Assembly (NCBI RefSeq): GCF_017894385.1
Contig: NZ_CP059560.1
Coordinates: 1,798,001 to 1,862,000, forward strand
Reading direction: 5' to 3'
DNA from: Aromatoleum petrolei
Lineage (GTDB): Bacteria; Pseudomonadota; Gammaproteobacteria; Burkholderiales; Rhodocyclaceae
DNA: 64,000 nt
Shown here: in pieces, positions 11,892 to 23,782 of the stretch
Layout: the number at the start of each line of letters is the position of its first letter
Numbering within the stretch: the first letter of the stretch is position 1
The notes under the pieces: model-generated
What the model was told of the DNA's origin: nothing
Database searches by the model: none
The model's input: only the letters and a program-made list of their open reading frames with translations
Position numbers and translations under genes: made by a program

Positions 11892-13031
11892 TCAGTCGGC
11901 CTGCTTGCGCAGGAAGGCCGGGATGTCGTACGTCCCCATGCCGTTGGCGCTCATCGCCTCGACCTGCGTGCGACGATTGGTGCGGATGACCGCCGGCACG
12001 TCCAGATTGGTCAGGTCGATGCCGCCGACCGACGGGCCGTAGGTACCGGTGCCCTGCACAACCTGCATCACCGGCTGGCGCGCGGCACGGGGCACGCCGA
12101 GGCCGGTGGCGACGACGGTGACGCGGACACGGTCTTCCATCGACTCGTCGAACACGGTGCCGTACTTGACGAAGGCTTCGGGTGCGGCGAAGGCCTGGAC
12201 GGTCTTCACGGCATCGCGCACTTCCGACATCTTCAGCGAACGGCTGGCGGTGATGTTGATCAGCACGCAGCGTGCGCCGGACAGCTCGGTGCCCTCGAGC
12301 AACGGGCTCACGGCGGCCTGCTCGGCGGCGATGCGCGCACGGTCCATGCCGGAGGCTTCGGCGGACCCCATCATTGCGCGGCCCATCTCGCCCATCGCGG
12401 TGCGCACGTCCTGGAAGTCGACGTTCACGAGACCAGGCACGTTGATGATCTCGGCGATACCGCCGACGGCGCTGCGCAGCACGTTATCGGCCGAGCGGAA
12501 GCAGTCCTCGAAGCCGGCGTCGTCGCCATACACCTCGAGCAGCTTGTCGTTGAGGACGATGATCAGCGAGTCGACGTAGCGGGTCAGCTCTTCGACACCG
12601 CTTTCGGCAACGCGCAGGCGGTTCTCGAAGTCGAAGGGCTTGGTCACCACCGCGACGGTCAGCACGCCCATCTCCTTGGCGATCTCCGCCACGACGGGCG
12701 CTGCGCCGGTGCCGGTGCCACCACCCATGCCGCCGGTGATGAAGCACATGTGGGCGCCATCGAGCGCCGCGGCGATCGCGTCGCGCGAGTCCTGCGCGGC
12801 CGCGCGGCCGGCTTCGGGCTTGGAACCCGCACCCAGGCCGGAGCTGCCCAGCTGGATCTTGTTCGGGGCGAGGCAGCGATTGAGCGCCTGCGCATCGGTG
12901 TTGGCGACGATGAATTCGACGCCCTGCACCCCTTCCCTGATCATGTGGTCGACGGCATTGCCGCCGGCACCGCCGACGCCGATCACCTTGATGATCGTGC
13001 CGGTCTGCTCCTTCTCAACGATTTCAAACAT
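11892..13031 (-). CDS. ftsZ: Cell division protein FtsZ
   Basis: Tubulin-like GTPase that forms the division ring. The 379-residue protein has the nucleotide signature GGGTGTG at about residues 104-110, the synergy-loop region NVDFQDVRTAMG, and the conserved C-terminal peptide YDIPAFLRKQAD that binds FtsA and ZipA. The start MFEIVEKEQTG was chosen; a possible 12-residue upstream extension is unlike the family. An A+T-rich gap of 145 bases separates it from ftsA, leaving room for dedicated ftsZ promoters. Confidence 0.99.
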   Translation of the reverse strand: MFEIVEKEQTGTIIKVIGVGGAGGNAVDHMIREGVQGVEFIVANTDAQALNRCLAPNKIQLGSSGLGAGSKPEAGRAAAQDSRDAIAAALDGAHMCFITGGMGGGTGTGAAPVVAEIAKEMGVLTVAVVTKPFDFENRLRVAESGVEELTRYVDSLIIVLNDKLLEVYGDDAGFEDCFRSADNVLRSAVGGIAEIINVPGLVNVDFQDVRTAMGEMGRAMMGSAEASGMDRARIAAEQAAVSPLLEGTELSGARCVLINITASRSLKMSEVRDAVKTVQAFAAPEAFVKYGTVFDESMEDRVRVTVVATGLGVPRAARQPVMQVVQGTGTYGPSVGGIDLTNLDVPAVIRTNRRTQVEAMSANGMGTYDIPAFLRKQAD

Positions 13032-13176
13032 TTGCCTCGCCTCCAGAAAAACAACCCCGATATGCACCGAGCTGCCGCCAAACCTACATTTAGTAATAAA
13101 TCAAAAGTTTACAACTAAATAAGGGAGTCAGATCAACAACTCATTCAATTTGGCTGAAAAATTCCACGCCGTTACG
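13032..13176 (-). promoter_or_regulatory. A+T-rich ftsA-ftsZ spacer, likely ftsZ promoter region
   Basis: This 145-base spacer is strikingly A+T-rich compared with the flanking genes, with runs such as TTTATTACTAAAT and TTGTAAACTTTTG on the minus strand. It is the largest gap inside the dcw cluster. ftsZ commonly has its own promoters here. I cannot place a single convincing -35/-10 pair. Confidence 0.4.
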
Positions 13177-14406
13177 TCAAAAATTCTTTTCGAACCACGC
13201 CTTCATGCGTCCGAACACCTGTTTCACGCTGCGCGTCTCGCGCGCCAGCATGCCGCGACGACGCTGGGCATGGCCTTCCATGACCAAACCCATGGCCGTG
13301 GCATAGCGCGGGTGACACACGACATCCGCCAGGCCACCCGAGTACTGCGGCGCGCCGACGCGCACCGGCATGTGGAACACTTCCTCGCCGAGTTCGACCA
13401 TGCCGAGCATCACGGACGAACCGCCCGTCAGCACGATGCCCGAGGAGAGCAGCTCCTCGTAGCCGCTGCGGCGCAGCTCGGCCTGCACGAGCTCGAACAG
13501 TTCCGACACGCGCGGCTCGATCACGTCCGCGAGGCGCTGGCGCGACAGTGGACGCGGCGGGCGGTCGCCGACGCCGGGCACCTCGATCATCTCCTCGGGG
13601 TCGGCCAGCGTGTGCATGGCGACGCCGTGACGGATCTTGATTTCCTCCGCTTCCGAGGTCGGCGTGCGCAGTGCCATCGCGATGTCGTTGGTGATCTGGT
13701 CGCCCGCGACCGGCAGCACCGCGGTGTGGCGGATCGCGCCGTGCGTGAACACCGCAATGTCGGTGGTGCCGCCGCCGATGTCGACCAGGCAAACGCCGAG
13801 TTCCTTCTCGTCCTCGGTCAGCACCGCGTAGCTCGACGCAAGCGGCTGCAGGATCAGGTCCAGGACCTCGAGGCCGCAGCGGCGCACGCACTTGATCACG
13901 TTCTGGGCGGCCGACACGGCGCCGGTGACGATGTGCACCTTGACCTCGAGCTTGACGCCGCTCATGCCGATCGGCTCGCGCACCCCGCCCTGCCCGTCGA
14001 TGATGAACTCCTGGGTGAGCGTGTGCAGGATCTGCTGCTCGGCCGGCACCGGCATCGCGCGGGCGACCTCGATCACGCGCTCGACGTCGAGCGGCGTGAC
14101 CTCCTTGTCCTTGATCGCGACCATGCCGTTGGAGTTGAAACTCTTGATGTGGCTGCCCGCGATCCCGGTATAGACGTCGCGGATCTTGCACTCGGCCATC
14201 AGCTCGACTTCCTGGATCACGCGCGAGATCGCATCGACCGTGGCCTCAATGTTCACCACCACGCCGCGCTTCAGTCCGCTCGTCGGCTGCGTGCCGACGC
14301 CGACGACGTTGAGGCGTCCATCGGGACGCACTTCGGCGACCATGCACGTGACCTTGGCGGTACCGATGTCCAGCCCGACGATCAGGTCCTTGTATTCCTT
14401 GCTCAT
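13177..14406 (-). CDS. ftsA: Cell division protein FtsA
   Basis: Actin-like ATPase that tethers FtsZ filaments to the membrane. The 409-residue protein starts MSKEYKDLIVGLDIGTAK with the phosphate-1 motif, and has a second phosphate motif (CLVDIGGGTTDIAVF) and an adenosine motif (VLTGGSSVM). The C-terminal amphipathic membrane-targeting helix is seen in GRMKAWFEKNF. The start overlaps the ftsQ stop by 4 bases, indicating translational coupling. Confidence 0.98.
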   Translation of the reverse strand: MSKEYKDLIVGLDIGTAKVTCMVAEVRPDGRLNVVGVGTQPTSGLKRGVVVNIEATVDAISRVIQEVELMAECKIRDVYTGIAGSHIKSFNSNGMVAIKDKEVTPLDVERVIEVARAMPVPAEQQILHTLTQEFIIDGQGGVREPIGMSGVKLEVKVHIVTGAVSAAQNVIKCVRRCGLEVLDLILQPLASSYAVLTEDEKELGVCLVDIGGGTTDIAVFTHGAIRHTAVLPVAGDQITNDIAMALRTPTSEAEEIKIRHGVAMHTLADPEEMIEVPGVGDRPPRPLSRQRLADVIEPRVSELFELVQAELRRSGYEELLSSGIVLTGGSSVMLGMVELGEEVFHMPVRVGAPQYSGGLADVVCHPRYATAMGLVMEGHAQRRRGMLARETRSVKQVFGRMKAWFEKNF

Positions 14407-15155
14407 TGCTTGCCTTTCGCTGCCTTGAAGTCCCCCACCGGAGTGAGGGCGAATCCGCTCGGGTAACGGAGATCCGCTACCGCCACCTGCACACCAACCT
14501 TTTCCTTCGCCTGCGGCCAGGCGCTCACGAAGCGCCCGAGACGCTCGCCGATCGGCGCCTTTTCCTGGTCGCGGCCGAGCATGATCACCATGCCGTCATC
14601 GAGCTTGAGCTGCCACGCCTCGCGCGCGGAAAGCGCGAGGCCGACGAGCCGGCGGCCGAGCGGTTCGAGCGCCGCGCTGAACTCGCGGTGCTTCGCCTGA
14701 ATGTAGGCAGCCGAGCCCTGCGGCCCGGAGAAGGACGGCATATCGCCATTGCTCGCCGCGACGAACACCTCACCGTGGCGGTTCACGAGTTGCGAGTCGC
14801 CGCTCTCCGAAACCGTCCAGTAAGCCGCCGCCTGATGCTCCTCGAGGCGCAGTTCCAGCACGTCGGGCCAACGGCGCCGGACTTCGGCGCGGCGGACCCA
14901 GGGCAGCTTCTCGAAGGTTTCGCGCACGCCTTCGAGATCCACCGAGAAGAAATTGCCGCGAATCGCGCTGCGGGCCACGTATTCGAGCTGCTCCGTGGTC
15001 ACCTGGGCGGGCGGCGTCAGCACGACCACCTCGCGCAGCGGAAAGAGCGGGCGCGAAAGGAACCACGCGACGAAGGCGTAACCGATAACCACTGCCGCGA
15101 ACAGCATCAGGAGGTCCGAGAACAGGTTCAGCACGGCCGGCCGGTGCCACACGCC
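14403..15155 (-). CDS. ftsQ: Cell division protein FtsQ
   Basis: Bitopic inner-membrane protein linking early and late divisome parts. One membrane helix (NLFSDLLMLFAAVVIGYAF) is followed by a POTRA domain (FPLREVVVL through VRRRWPDVLELRLEEH) and a beta domain. A GTG at 15153-15155 gives an N-terminus (V/M-WHRPAVLN) aligning with the M-W start of other betaproteobacterial FtsQ proteins, 250 residues. In-frame ATGs at 15182 and 15251 would add 9 or 32 residues; the latter overlaps ddl by 17 bases and has GGAGG directly against it. The start is uncertain, the identity is not. Confidence 0.92.
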   Translation of the reverse strand, partial: GVWHRPAVLNLFSDLLMLFAAVVIGYAFVAWFLSRPLFPLREVVVLTPPAQVTTEQLEYVARSAIRGNFFSVDLEGVRETFEKLPWVRRAEVRRRWPDVLELRLEEHQAAAYWTVSESGDSQLVNRHGEVFVAASNGDMPSFSGPQGSAAYIQAKHREFSAALEPLGRRLVGLALSAREAWQLKLDDGMVIMLGRDQEKAPIGERLGRFVSAWPQAKEKVGVQVAVADLRYPSGFALTPVGDFKAAKGKQ

Positions 15156-15234
15156 CTCACGCTCATGCGCGCGACCGGGCATCCGGCTGGTGCCGGACAG
15201 CCCGCGTGCGGCAAGCGGAGAGGGCAGGCGGAAG

Positions 15235-16187
15235 TCAGCCAAGGCGGGCATCCTCCAGGATCGCGAGGCACAGCTGGGTGAAGTCCATGCCGGCCACGCG
15301 CGCCGCCATCGGCACCAGCGAGTGCCCTGTCATCCCCGGACTGGTGTTCATTTCCAGCAAATAGGGCCGCCCGTCCTCGGTCAGGATCAGGTCGGCGCGG
15401 CCCCAGCCGCGGCAGCCGAGCACCTGCGCGCTCTTCATGATCAGGGCCTGCAGGGCCTGCTCCTGCGCGGGGGGGAGTCCGCACGGACACAGGTAGCGCG
15501 TATCGTCGGTGAAGTACTTATGCTGGTAGTCGTAGTTGCCGCCGGGCGCTTCGATGCGGATCAACGGCAACGCCCGTTCTTGCAGGAAGGGAGCGGTCAG
15601 CTCGGCGCCCGAAATGAACTCCTCGGCGATCACGAGATCGTCGAAACGGGCGGCAAGCTCCCATGCAGCCTTCAGCTGTCCGGCCTCGGTGACCTTGGTT
15701 GCCCCCATGCTGGAACCTTCATGCACCGGCTTGACAAAGATCGGCAGGCCGAGATCGGCCACGACCGCATCCCAGTCGGTGTCAACGTTCAGGATCGCGT
15801 AGCGCGGGGTCGGCAGGCCGCAGGCCGCCCAGACCATCTTTGTGCGCCACTTGTCCATCGCCAGCGCGGACGCCATCACGCCGCTGCCGGTATACGGGAT
15901 TTTCAGCAGTTCGAGCATGCCCTGCACCGTGCCGTCCTCGCCGCCGCGGCCGTGCAGCGTGATGAAGGCGCGGACGAAACCCTGCTCCTTGAGGATGTGC
16001 AGGTCGAGCTCGGCAGGGTCGAAGCCGTGAGCGTCGACACCCGCAGCGCGCAGGGCGGCGAGCACCGCACCACCCGACATCAGCGAGACCTCGCGTTCGG
16101 CCGAGGTGCCGCCGAGCAGCACCGCGACCTTGCCGAATTTCGCGCGCATGGCCGGATCGACCACGACCTTGTCCGTCACTTCGCTGC

Positions 16188-16191
<4 letters not shown>
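15235..16191 (-). CDS. ddl: D-alanine--D-alanine ligase
   Basis: ATP-grasp enzyme making the D-Ala-D-Ala dipeptide for the peptidoglycan stem. The 318-residue protein has the N-terminal [32 protein letters not shown], and the Mg/ATP and substrate loop [16 protein letters not shown]. It overlaps the murC stop by 4 bases. This is the DdlB-type copy usually encoded in dcw clusters. Confidence 0.98.
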
Positions 16192-17599
<1,408 letters not shown>

Positions 17600-17603
<4 letters not shown>

Positions 17604-18670
17604 TGTTTTCTCCCTGCCGCGAGGTCTTCGCAGACTTTCGCGACCGCCTCTGCGGCGTTCGGCTTGGCGAGCGCGCGCGCCTTCGTGGCCATGTCGAGCA
17701 GGCGCAAGCGATCGAGACTAGCCAGGATGCCCGCCAGCCGCTCGGCGCTGAGTTCGGTTTGCGGGAGCAGATATGCCGCTCCCTGGTCGGCGAGGAAGCG
17801 CGCGTTGCCGGTCTGGTGATCGTCCACCGCATGCGGAAAGGGGACCAGCAGGCTCGCCGCGCCCGCAGCCGCCAGCTCCGCGACCGTGAGTGCCCCGGCA
17901 CGGCAGATGACCAGGTCGGCCCCGGCGTATTTCGTCGCCATGTCTTCGATGAACGGCAGCAGTTCGCCCTCGACGCCCGCTGCGGCGTATGCACTGCGCA
18001 GCGCGTCGATCTGCTTCGTGCCGGCCTGGTGGGTGACGATTGGGCGTTCGGCCGGCTTCATGCGCGCCAATGCCTGCGGCACCGTTTCGTTGAGCACCGA
18101 CGCGCCAAGGCTGCCACCAACCACAAGCACCCGAAGCGCGCCACTGCGACCGGCGAAGCGCTCGGCCGGAGGTGCGATGGTGCCAATGTCGGCGCGTACC
18201 GGGTTGCCGATCCAGGCGGCCTTCTTCAGGACCTTCGGGAAGCCGGACAGGACGCGGTCGGCGACACCGGCAAGCACGCGATTCGCGAGCCCCGCGACGG
18301 AGTTCTGCTCGTGCAGGACCAGCGGACGGCCGGTAAGCGCAGCCATCATGCCGCCCGGGAAGGTCACATAGCCGCCCATCCCGAGCACCACGTCGGGCCG
18401 GATGCGACCCAGCGCGCGCAGCGCCTGCCAGAACCCGCGCAGCAGGTTCAGCGGCAGCAGCAGCTTGCGCACGATGCCCTTGCCGCGCAGCGCCGTGAAG
18501 CGCACCCACGCGGTCTCATAGCCGCGCTCGGGTACGATGCGCGCTTCCATGCCGTCGGGGTTGCCCATCCACACGATGCGCCAGCCGCGCGCGCGCAGCA
18601 CTTCGGCCACGGCGATGCCGGGGAAGATGTGACCGCCCGTGCCGCCCGCCATCACGAGGAGGGTCTTCAT
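17600..18670 (-). CDS. murG: UDP-GlcNAc--lipid I N-acetylglucosaminyltransferase
   Basis: Membrane-associated GT28 enzyme converting lipid I to lipid II on the cytosolic face. The 356-residue protein starts [18 protein letters not shown], with the first glycine-rich loop, has the acceptor-side [12 protein letters not shown], and the UDP-GlcNAc-binding [11 protein letters not shown]. The start at 18670 overlaps the ftsW stop by 4 bases. Confidence 0.98.
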
Positions 18671-19899
18671 GAACGCCCCCTCATGACTTGGCGGTTTTCC
18701 CAATCCACCCGCAACAGGATTGCCAGCGCGATGCAGTTCGCGACGATGCCCGAGCCGCCGAAGCTCATCAACGGCAGCGTGAGGCCCTTGGTCGGGAGCA
18801 GGCCCATGTTCACGCCCATGTTGATGAAAGACTGCACGCCGATCCACAGTCCAATTCCCATCGCGACGAGGCCCGAGAAATAGCGTTCGAGCTTGATCGC
18901 CTCGCGCCCGATCAGCATCGCGCGGTGCACGAGGATCGCGAAAAGCACGACGATGGTCAGCACCCCGACGAAGCCGAGTTCCTCGGCGATCACGGCTAGC
19001 AGGAAGTCCGTATGCGCCTCGGGCAGGTAAAACAGTTTCTCCACACTCGCGCCGAGCCCGACGCCGAACCACTCGCCACGGCCGAATGCGATCAGCGCGT
19101 GGGAGAGTTGGTAACCCTTGCCGAAGGCGTCCTGCCACGGATCCATGAAACCGAACAGGCGGTCACGGCGGTAGGGCGAGAGCCACACCAGCAGGGCGAG
19201 GCCGATCACCGCGACGACGGCGAGCAGCACGAAGGCGCGCACGTTGATGCCACCAAGGAACAGCACCCCGAACGCGATCGCGGCGACGACGACGAAAGCG
19301 CCGAAGTCCGGTTCGCGCAACAGCAGGAAACCGACGAGCACGATGGTGATCGCCATCGGCAGGAACCCGCGACGGAAACTGCCCATGTCTGGGAGCTTTC
19401 GCACCGTGTAGTCCGCGGCATACAGTGCGGCGAAGAGCTTCATCAGCTCGGACGGCTGAAGATTGACGGGACCGAGCGGCAGCCAGCGCTGCGCGCCGTT
19501 GACCTCGCGGCCAACGCCGGGAATCAACACCACGATCAGCAGCGCGAGGCCAGCGAGGAACAGCAGCGGGGCAAACTGCTGCCACTGACGCATCGTCACC
19601 TGGAAGGCCATCAGTCCGGCAACCACGCCGATCGCGAGGAAGACGGCGTGGCGGAGCACGAAGTAGTAAGGCTGGTAGCCGGTGAACTTGCTGCCTTCGG
19701 CGATCGCGATGGACGCGGAATAGACCATCACGAGACCGATCAGCAGCAGCGCCGCCGCGGACCAGATCAGCAGCGGATCGAGGTCACGGGCGGGCGTCTG
19801 GGGACGCATCAGGCGATCGACCGCGCGGTTGGAGTCCGAACCGACGACGCCGGCGTTGTGCGAGGCGATCCAGCCACTGAGGGCTGTCACGATTTTCAT
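18667..19899 (-). CDS. ftsW: Lipid II glycan polymerase FtsW (SEDS family)
   Basis: Polytopic SEDS protein that polymerises septal glycan with FtsI. The 410-residue protein has about ten hydrophobic segments and the family motif QPSELMKLF together with the conserved GSGIVANC near the C-terminus. The N-terminus before [15 protein letters not shown] is polar. An ATG at [10 protein letters not shown], 31 residues downstream, is an alternative start. The chosen start overlaps the murD stop by 4 bases, as at neighbouring junctions. Confidence 0.97.
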   Translation of the reverse strand: MKIVTALSGWIASHNAGVVGSDSNRAVDRLMRPQTPARDLDPLLIWSAAALLLIGLVMVYSASIAIAEGSKFTGYQPYYFVLRHAVFLAIGVVAGLMAFQVTMRQWQQFAPLLFLAGLALLIVVLIPGVGREVNGAQRWLPLGPVNLQPSELMKLFAALYAADYTVRKLPDMGSFRRGFLPMAITIVLVGFLLLREPDFGAFVVVAAIAFGVLFLGGINVRAFVLLAVVAVIGLALLVWLSPYRRDRLFGFMDPWQDAFGKGYQLSHALIAFGRGEWFGVGLGASVEKLFYLPEAHTDFLLAVIAEELGFVGVLTIVVLFAILVHRAMLIGREAIKLERYFSGLVAMGIGLWIGVQSFINMGVNMGLLPTKGLTLPLMSFGGSGIVANCIALAILLRVDWENRQVMRGRS

Positions 19900-21293
19900 G
19901 TCGCGCTCACCCCCGGCTGACGAAGCACCGCCGCGACGAAAACCTCGGCACGGTGGGTGTAATTGCGGAACATGTCGAGGCTTGCACAGGCCGGCGAGAG
20001 CAGCACCACGTCGCCCGCCTGCGCGAGCGCTGCCGCGCGGGAAACGGCCACATCCATGTCGGCCGCACGCTCGGTCGGCACGCCGGAGCCGGCAAGCGCA
20101 GCGTCGATCAGCGCGGCGTCGCGGCCGATGAGCAGCACGGCACGGGCATGGCGCGCCACGGCGTCGCGCAAGGGCGAAAAGTCCTGCCCCTTCCCGTCGC
20201 CGCCGGCGATCAGGACGACTTTGCGGCCCAGGCCTTCCAGCGCCGCCAGGGTCGCCCCCACGTTAGTGCCCTTGGAGTCGTCGTAGAACACCACGCCGTC
20301 GGTGCGCCGCGCAATGGGCTCAACACGGTGCGGCAACCCGCGAAAGGCCTTCAGCCCGTCGATCAGCGCGGCACGGGGAAGATCGATCGCGCCGGCAAGC
20401 GCCAGCGCCGCCATCGCGTTCGCCGCGTTGTGCGCACCGGCGATCGGCAGTTCGGCGATGCGCAGCAGACGGGTTTCGCCACAGGCGAGCCATGTGGTGC
20501 CGTCGGCATCGGCGACGATGCCGTAATCTTCGGCGCCCTTTGGGGCATCCGTACCGAAGGAGACCACACGCCGCCCCGCCTGCGCCATAGCCATCACGCG
20601 CACGTCCTGGCGGTTGAGCACCTGGACACCGTCGCCCTCGAAGATGCGCGCCTTGACTGCTGCGTAGCTGCCGAGGTCACCATGACGGTCGAGATGATCG
20701 TCCGTGACATTCAGAACCGTCGCGCCTTCCGCATTCAGGCCCGAGGAGGTTTCGAGCTGGAAGCTCGACAGCTCCAGCACCCAGCACTCGGGGAGCGCGG
20801 CGCCGCGATCGAGCCGCTCCATGAGCACCGTCAGCGCTGCGGGACTGATATTCCCCGCAGCAACGGCGTCCAATCCGGCCGCGCGGCACAGTGCCGCGGT
20901 CAGGGCAGTGGTAGTGGTCTTGCCGTTCGTTCCGGTAATCGCAAGGATGCGGGTACGGGCACGCTGCTGTCCCGCGAGGGCCTCGGCCAGCAGGGCCATC
21001 TCGCCGACGATCTCGATGCCGCGACGACGCGCTTCGGCGAGCAGCGGGGTGCGCGCATCGATGCCCGGGCTGAGCGCGATCCGGGCGACGCCGTCGAGGA
21101 GCCTGTCCGCAAATCCGCCAACCACGACCTCGGCCGCCGGCACGCTCGCCTCGAGCACGGAGAGGCCCGGCGGTTCGGCGCGGCTGTCTGCCACGCGCAC
21201 GCGCGCACCTTGCCGTGCGCACCATTGCGCCATCGCAAGACCGGACTCGCCGAGGCCAAGTACCAGTACGAGCTTGTCGGATGCAGCGCTCAT
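19896..21293 (-). CDS. murD: UDP-N-acetylmuramoylalanine--D-glutamate ligase
   Basis: Adds D-Glu to UDP-MurNAc-L-Ala. The 465-residue protein has a Rossmann-like start ([17 protein letters not shown]), the ATP loop [11 protein letters not shown], and [18 protein letters not shown] before the C-terminal domain. The start [13 protein letters not shown] at 21293 overlaps the mraY stop by 4 bases. A long in-frame extension upstream inside mraY is spurious. Confidence 0.97.
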   Translation of the reverse strand: MSAASDKLVLVLGLGESGLAMAQWCARQGARVRVADSRAEPPGLSVLEASVPAAEVVVGGFADRLLDGVARIALSPGIDARTPLLAEARRRGIEIVGEMALLAEALAGQQRARTRILAITGTNGKTTTTALTAALCRAAGLDAVAAGNISPAALTVLMERLDRGAALPECWVLELSSFQLETSSGLNAEGATVLNVTDDHLDRHGDLGSYAAVKARIFEGDGVQVLNRQDVRVMAMAQAGRRVVSFGTDAPKGAEDYGIVADADGTTWLACGETRLLRIAELPIAGAHNAANAMAALALAGAIDLPRAALIDGLKAFRGLPHRVEPIARRTDGVVFYDDSKGTNVGATLAALEGLGRKVVLIAGGDGKGQDFSPLRDAVARHARAVLLIGRDAALIDAALAGSGVPTERAADMDVAVSRAAALAQAGDVVLLSPACASLDMFRNYTHRAEVFVAAVLRQPGVSAT

Positions 21294-22378
21294 CTCAGTT
21301 TCAGGGTCGAAAGGCCGAACAGCACGAGCATGATCGTGATGATCCAGAAGCGCACCACAACCTGGGTTTCCTTCCAACCGCCCAGCTCGTAGTGGTGATG
21401 CAGGGGCGCCATGCGGAAGATGCGCTTGCCGCCGCTGTACTTGAAGTACAGCACCTGCGCCATGACCGACATCGTCTCGGCAACGAAGAGGCCGCCCATG
21501 ATGAAGAGCACGATTTCCTGGCGCACGACCACGGCGACGGTTCCGAGCGCAGCCCCCAGCGCGAGCGCACCGACGTCGCCCATGAAGACTTCCGCCGGGT
21601 AGGCGTTGAACCACAGGAAGCCGAGGCCCGCGCCGCAAAGCGCGCCCAGGAACACGGCGAGCTCGCCGGCGCCATTGATGTAGGGCACGCCCAGATACTT
21701 CGAGAAACCGGCGTGGCCCGCAACGTAGGCGAAGATCGCGAGCGCACCGGCCACCATTACGGTCGGCATGATCGCGAGGCCGTCGAGGCCGTCGGTGAGG
21801 TTCACCGCGTGGCTCGTGCCGTTGATGACAAAATATGAGAGCGCGATGAAGCCGTAAATCCCCAGCGGGTAGGACACAGCCTTGAAAAAGGGCACGATCA
21901 GCTCGGTCTGAGCCGGTTCATGTGCCGTGAGACCGAGAAACAGCGCAGCACCCAGTGCGATCAGCGAGGTCCACAGGTACTTCCAGCGGCTCGGCAGCCC
22001 TTTCGGGTCGCGGTGCACGACCTTGCGCCAGTCATCCACCCAGCCAACCGCGCCGAAGCCGAGAGTGACGAGCAGCACCACCCACACGTACTGGTTGCGC
22101 AAGTCGCCCCACAGCAACGTTGTGACTGCGATCGCGATGAGGATAAGCGCGCCGCCCATGGTCGGCGTGCCAGCCTTGGTGAGATGGGACTTTGGGCCGT
22201 CATCGCGCACGGCCTGGCCGATCTTCTTCGCCGCGAGCCAGCGGATCAGCGAAGGGCCGAAGACGAAGGAGATGATCAACGCGGTGAGCGCGGCGAGGAC
22301 CGTGCGCAGCGTGATGTAACCGAACACGTTGAAGGTGCGGATATCCTGACCCAGCCAGAGGGCAAGTTCGAGCAGCAT
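21290..22378 (-). CDS. mraY: Phospho-N-acetylmuramoyl-pentapeptide-transferase
   Basis: Ten-helix membrane enzyme that makes lipid I from UDP-MurNAc-pentapeptide and undecaprenyl phosphate. The 362-residue protein carries the catalytic motifs VDDWRK and [10 protein letters not shown], the HHHYE loop ([12 protein letters not shown]), and the usual start [10 protein letters not shown]. Only 3 bases separate it from the murF stop codon. Confidence 0.98.
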   Translation of the reverse strand: MLLELALWLGQDIRTFNVFGYITLRTVLAALTALIISFVFGPSLIRWLAAKKIGQAVRDDGPKSHLTKAGTPTMGGALILIAIAVTTLLWGDLRNQYVWVVLLVTLGFGAVGWVDDWRKVVHRDPKGLPSRWKYLWTSLIALGAALFLGLTAHEPAQTELIVPFFKAVSYPLGIYGFIALSYFVINGTSHAVNLTDGLDGLAIMPTVMVAGALAIFAYVAGHAGFSKYLGVPYINGAGELAVFLGALCGAGLGFLWFNAYPAEVFMGDVGALALGAALGTVAVVVRQEIVLFIMGGLFVAETMSVMAQVLYFKYSGGKRIFRMAPLHHHYELGGWKETQVVVRFWIITIMLVLFGLSTLKLR

Positions 22379-22381
22379 GGA

Positions 22382-23782
22382 CTAATGAGACTCCTGTGAG
22401 GGGGCGCCATTGTGCACCGCCGCAAGTCCGTTCGCCACCCGCTCCATCCGCATGAAACGCGACCCCTTCACCAGGACCACCGTGTTTGCATCGAGGCGCG
22501 GCGCCAGCGCTGCGAGCAGAGCCTCGGCGGAGGCGAACTTCCGCCCACCGTCGCCGAAGTTGTGCGCCGCGACAGCGCTCATTTCTCCCAATGCGTAGAG
22601 CTCGTCCACACCCTTGCTCTTGGCGTAGCCGCCGACCTCGTCATGCAGTTGCGCGCTGGTCATGCCGACTTCGCCCATGTCGCCCAACACCAGCACCGTG
22701 TGTCCGGCAGTCGAGGCCAGCACATCGATCGCCGCGCGCACCGAGTCGGGATTCGCGTTGTAGGTGTCGTCGATCACCAGCGCTCCGTTCAGGCCGGTTC
22801 GGCGCTGCAGGCGACCCGGTGCACCGCTGAACCCCGACAGCCCTTCGGCGACTGCCGCCAGCGACGCCCCGGCGGAAAGACAGGCCGCTGCCGCGCCGGC
22901 GGCATTGCGCACGTTGTGTTCGCCCGGAACAGGCAGGTCAAACGCCGTGCTGCCCGCAGGAGTATTCAGCGTCAAACGCGCGCCCAGCCCGTGCAGATCC
23001 GCCTGTGCCTTGACGTTAGCATCATGATCGACGGCGAAGGTGACGACGCTACGGCCGCGATTCAGCTCCCGCCAGAGTTCGCAGTGGGAGTCATCGGCGT
23101 TCACGACGGCGACGCCCGTGTCCCCCAAGCCGCCGTAGATGGCCCCCTTCTCTCTGGCAATCTCGACCAGCGACCCCATGCCCTGCAGATGGGCGCGCTG
23201 CGCGTTGGTGACGATCGCCACGCTCGGTCGGGCAAGGGATGTCAGGTAGCCGATCTCGCCCGGATGGTTCATGCCCATCTCGATCACCGCCGCGCGATGA
23301 TGTGCGCGCAGCTCGAGCAGGGTCAGCGGCAGCCCGATGTCGTTGTTGAGATTGCCGCTCGTGGCGAGGACGCAGTCCGGCGCATGGCCGTCATGTCGTG
23401 CTTGGGCGCGCATGATCGCCGCGCACATTTCCTTGACCGTGGTCTTGCCGTTGCTACCGGTCACACCGATCAGCGGGATGTCGAAGCGACTGCGCCAGTG
23501 CGCTGCCAGCACACCGAGTGCAAGGCGGGTGTCGCCGACAACGAGACGGGGAAACGGGATGTCCTCATGCTCGCGCTGCCATGCCTCGTCGACCAACGCA
23601 GCCGCGGCACCTGCTGCCGCGGCCTGCTCGACGAAGTCATGCCCGTCGAAATGCTCGCCGCGCAGGGCGACGAACAGCTGGCCGGAGCGGATGCGACGGC
23701 TATCGGTTCCCACGCAGGAGAAGGTGGCGTCGCCCACTGGGCGGAAGCCCGCGATCGTTGCTGCTTCCATGAGGCTCAGCAT
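22382..23782 (-). CDS. murF: UDP-MurNAc-tripeptide--D-Ala-D-Ala ligase
   Basis: Adds the D-Ala-D-Ala dipeptide to the cytosolic precursor. The 466-residue protein has the MurF N-terminal domain (FSCVGTDSRRIRSGQLFVAL), the ATP loop VTGSNGKTTVKEM, and IDDTYNANPDSVRAAID. The start MLSLMEAATIAG at 23782 has an AAGGGA Shine-Dalgarno site about 9 bases upstream and overlaps murE by 7 bases; an ATG 9 codons earlier is less likely. Confidence 0.97.
   Translation of the reverse strand: MLSLMEAATIAGFRPVGDATFSCVGTDSRRIRSGQLFVALRGEHFDGHDFVEQAAAAGAAAALVDEAWQREHEDIPFPRLVVGDTRLALGVLAAHWRSRFDIPLIGVTGSNGKTTVKEMCAAIMRAQARHDGHAPDCVLATSGNLNNDIGLPLTLLELRAHHRAAVIEMGMNHPGEIGYLTSLARPSVAIVTNAQRAHLQGMGSLVEIAREKGAIYGGLGDTGVAVVNADDSHCELWRELNRGRSVVTFAVDHDANVKAQADLHGLGARLTLNTPAGSTAFDLPVPGEHNVRNAAGAAAACLSAGASLAAVAEGLSGFSGAPGRLQRRTGLNGALVIDDTYNANPDSVRAAIDVLASTAGHTVLVLGDMGEVGMTSAQLHDEVGGYAKSKGVDELYALGEMSAVAAHNFGDGGRKFASAEALLAALAPRLDANTVVLVKGSRFMRMERVANGLAAVHNGAPSQESH

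Noticed and set aside
13150..14466. 438-codon open frame opposite ftsA
   Set aside because: His/Arg/Asp-rich mirror frame of a strongly supported gene; no start context or family similarity.
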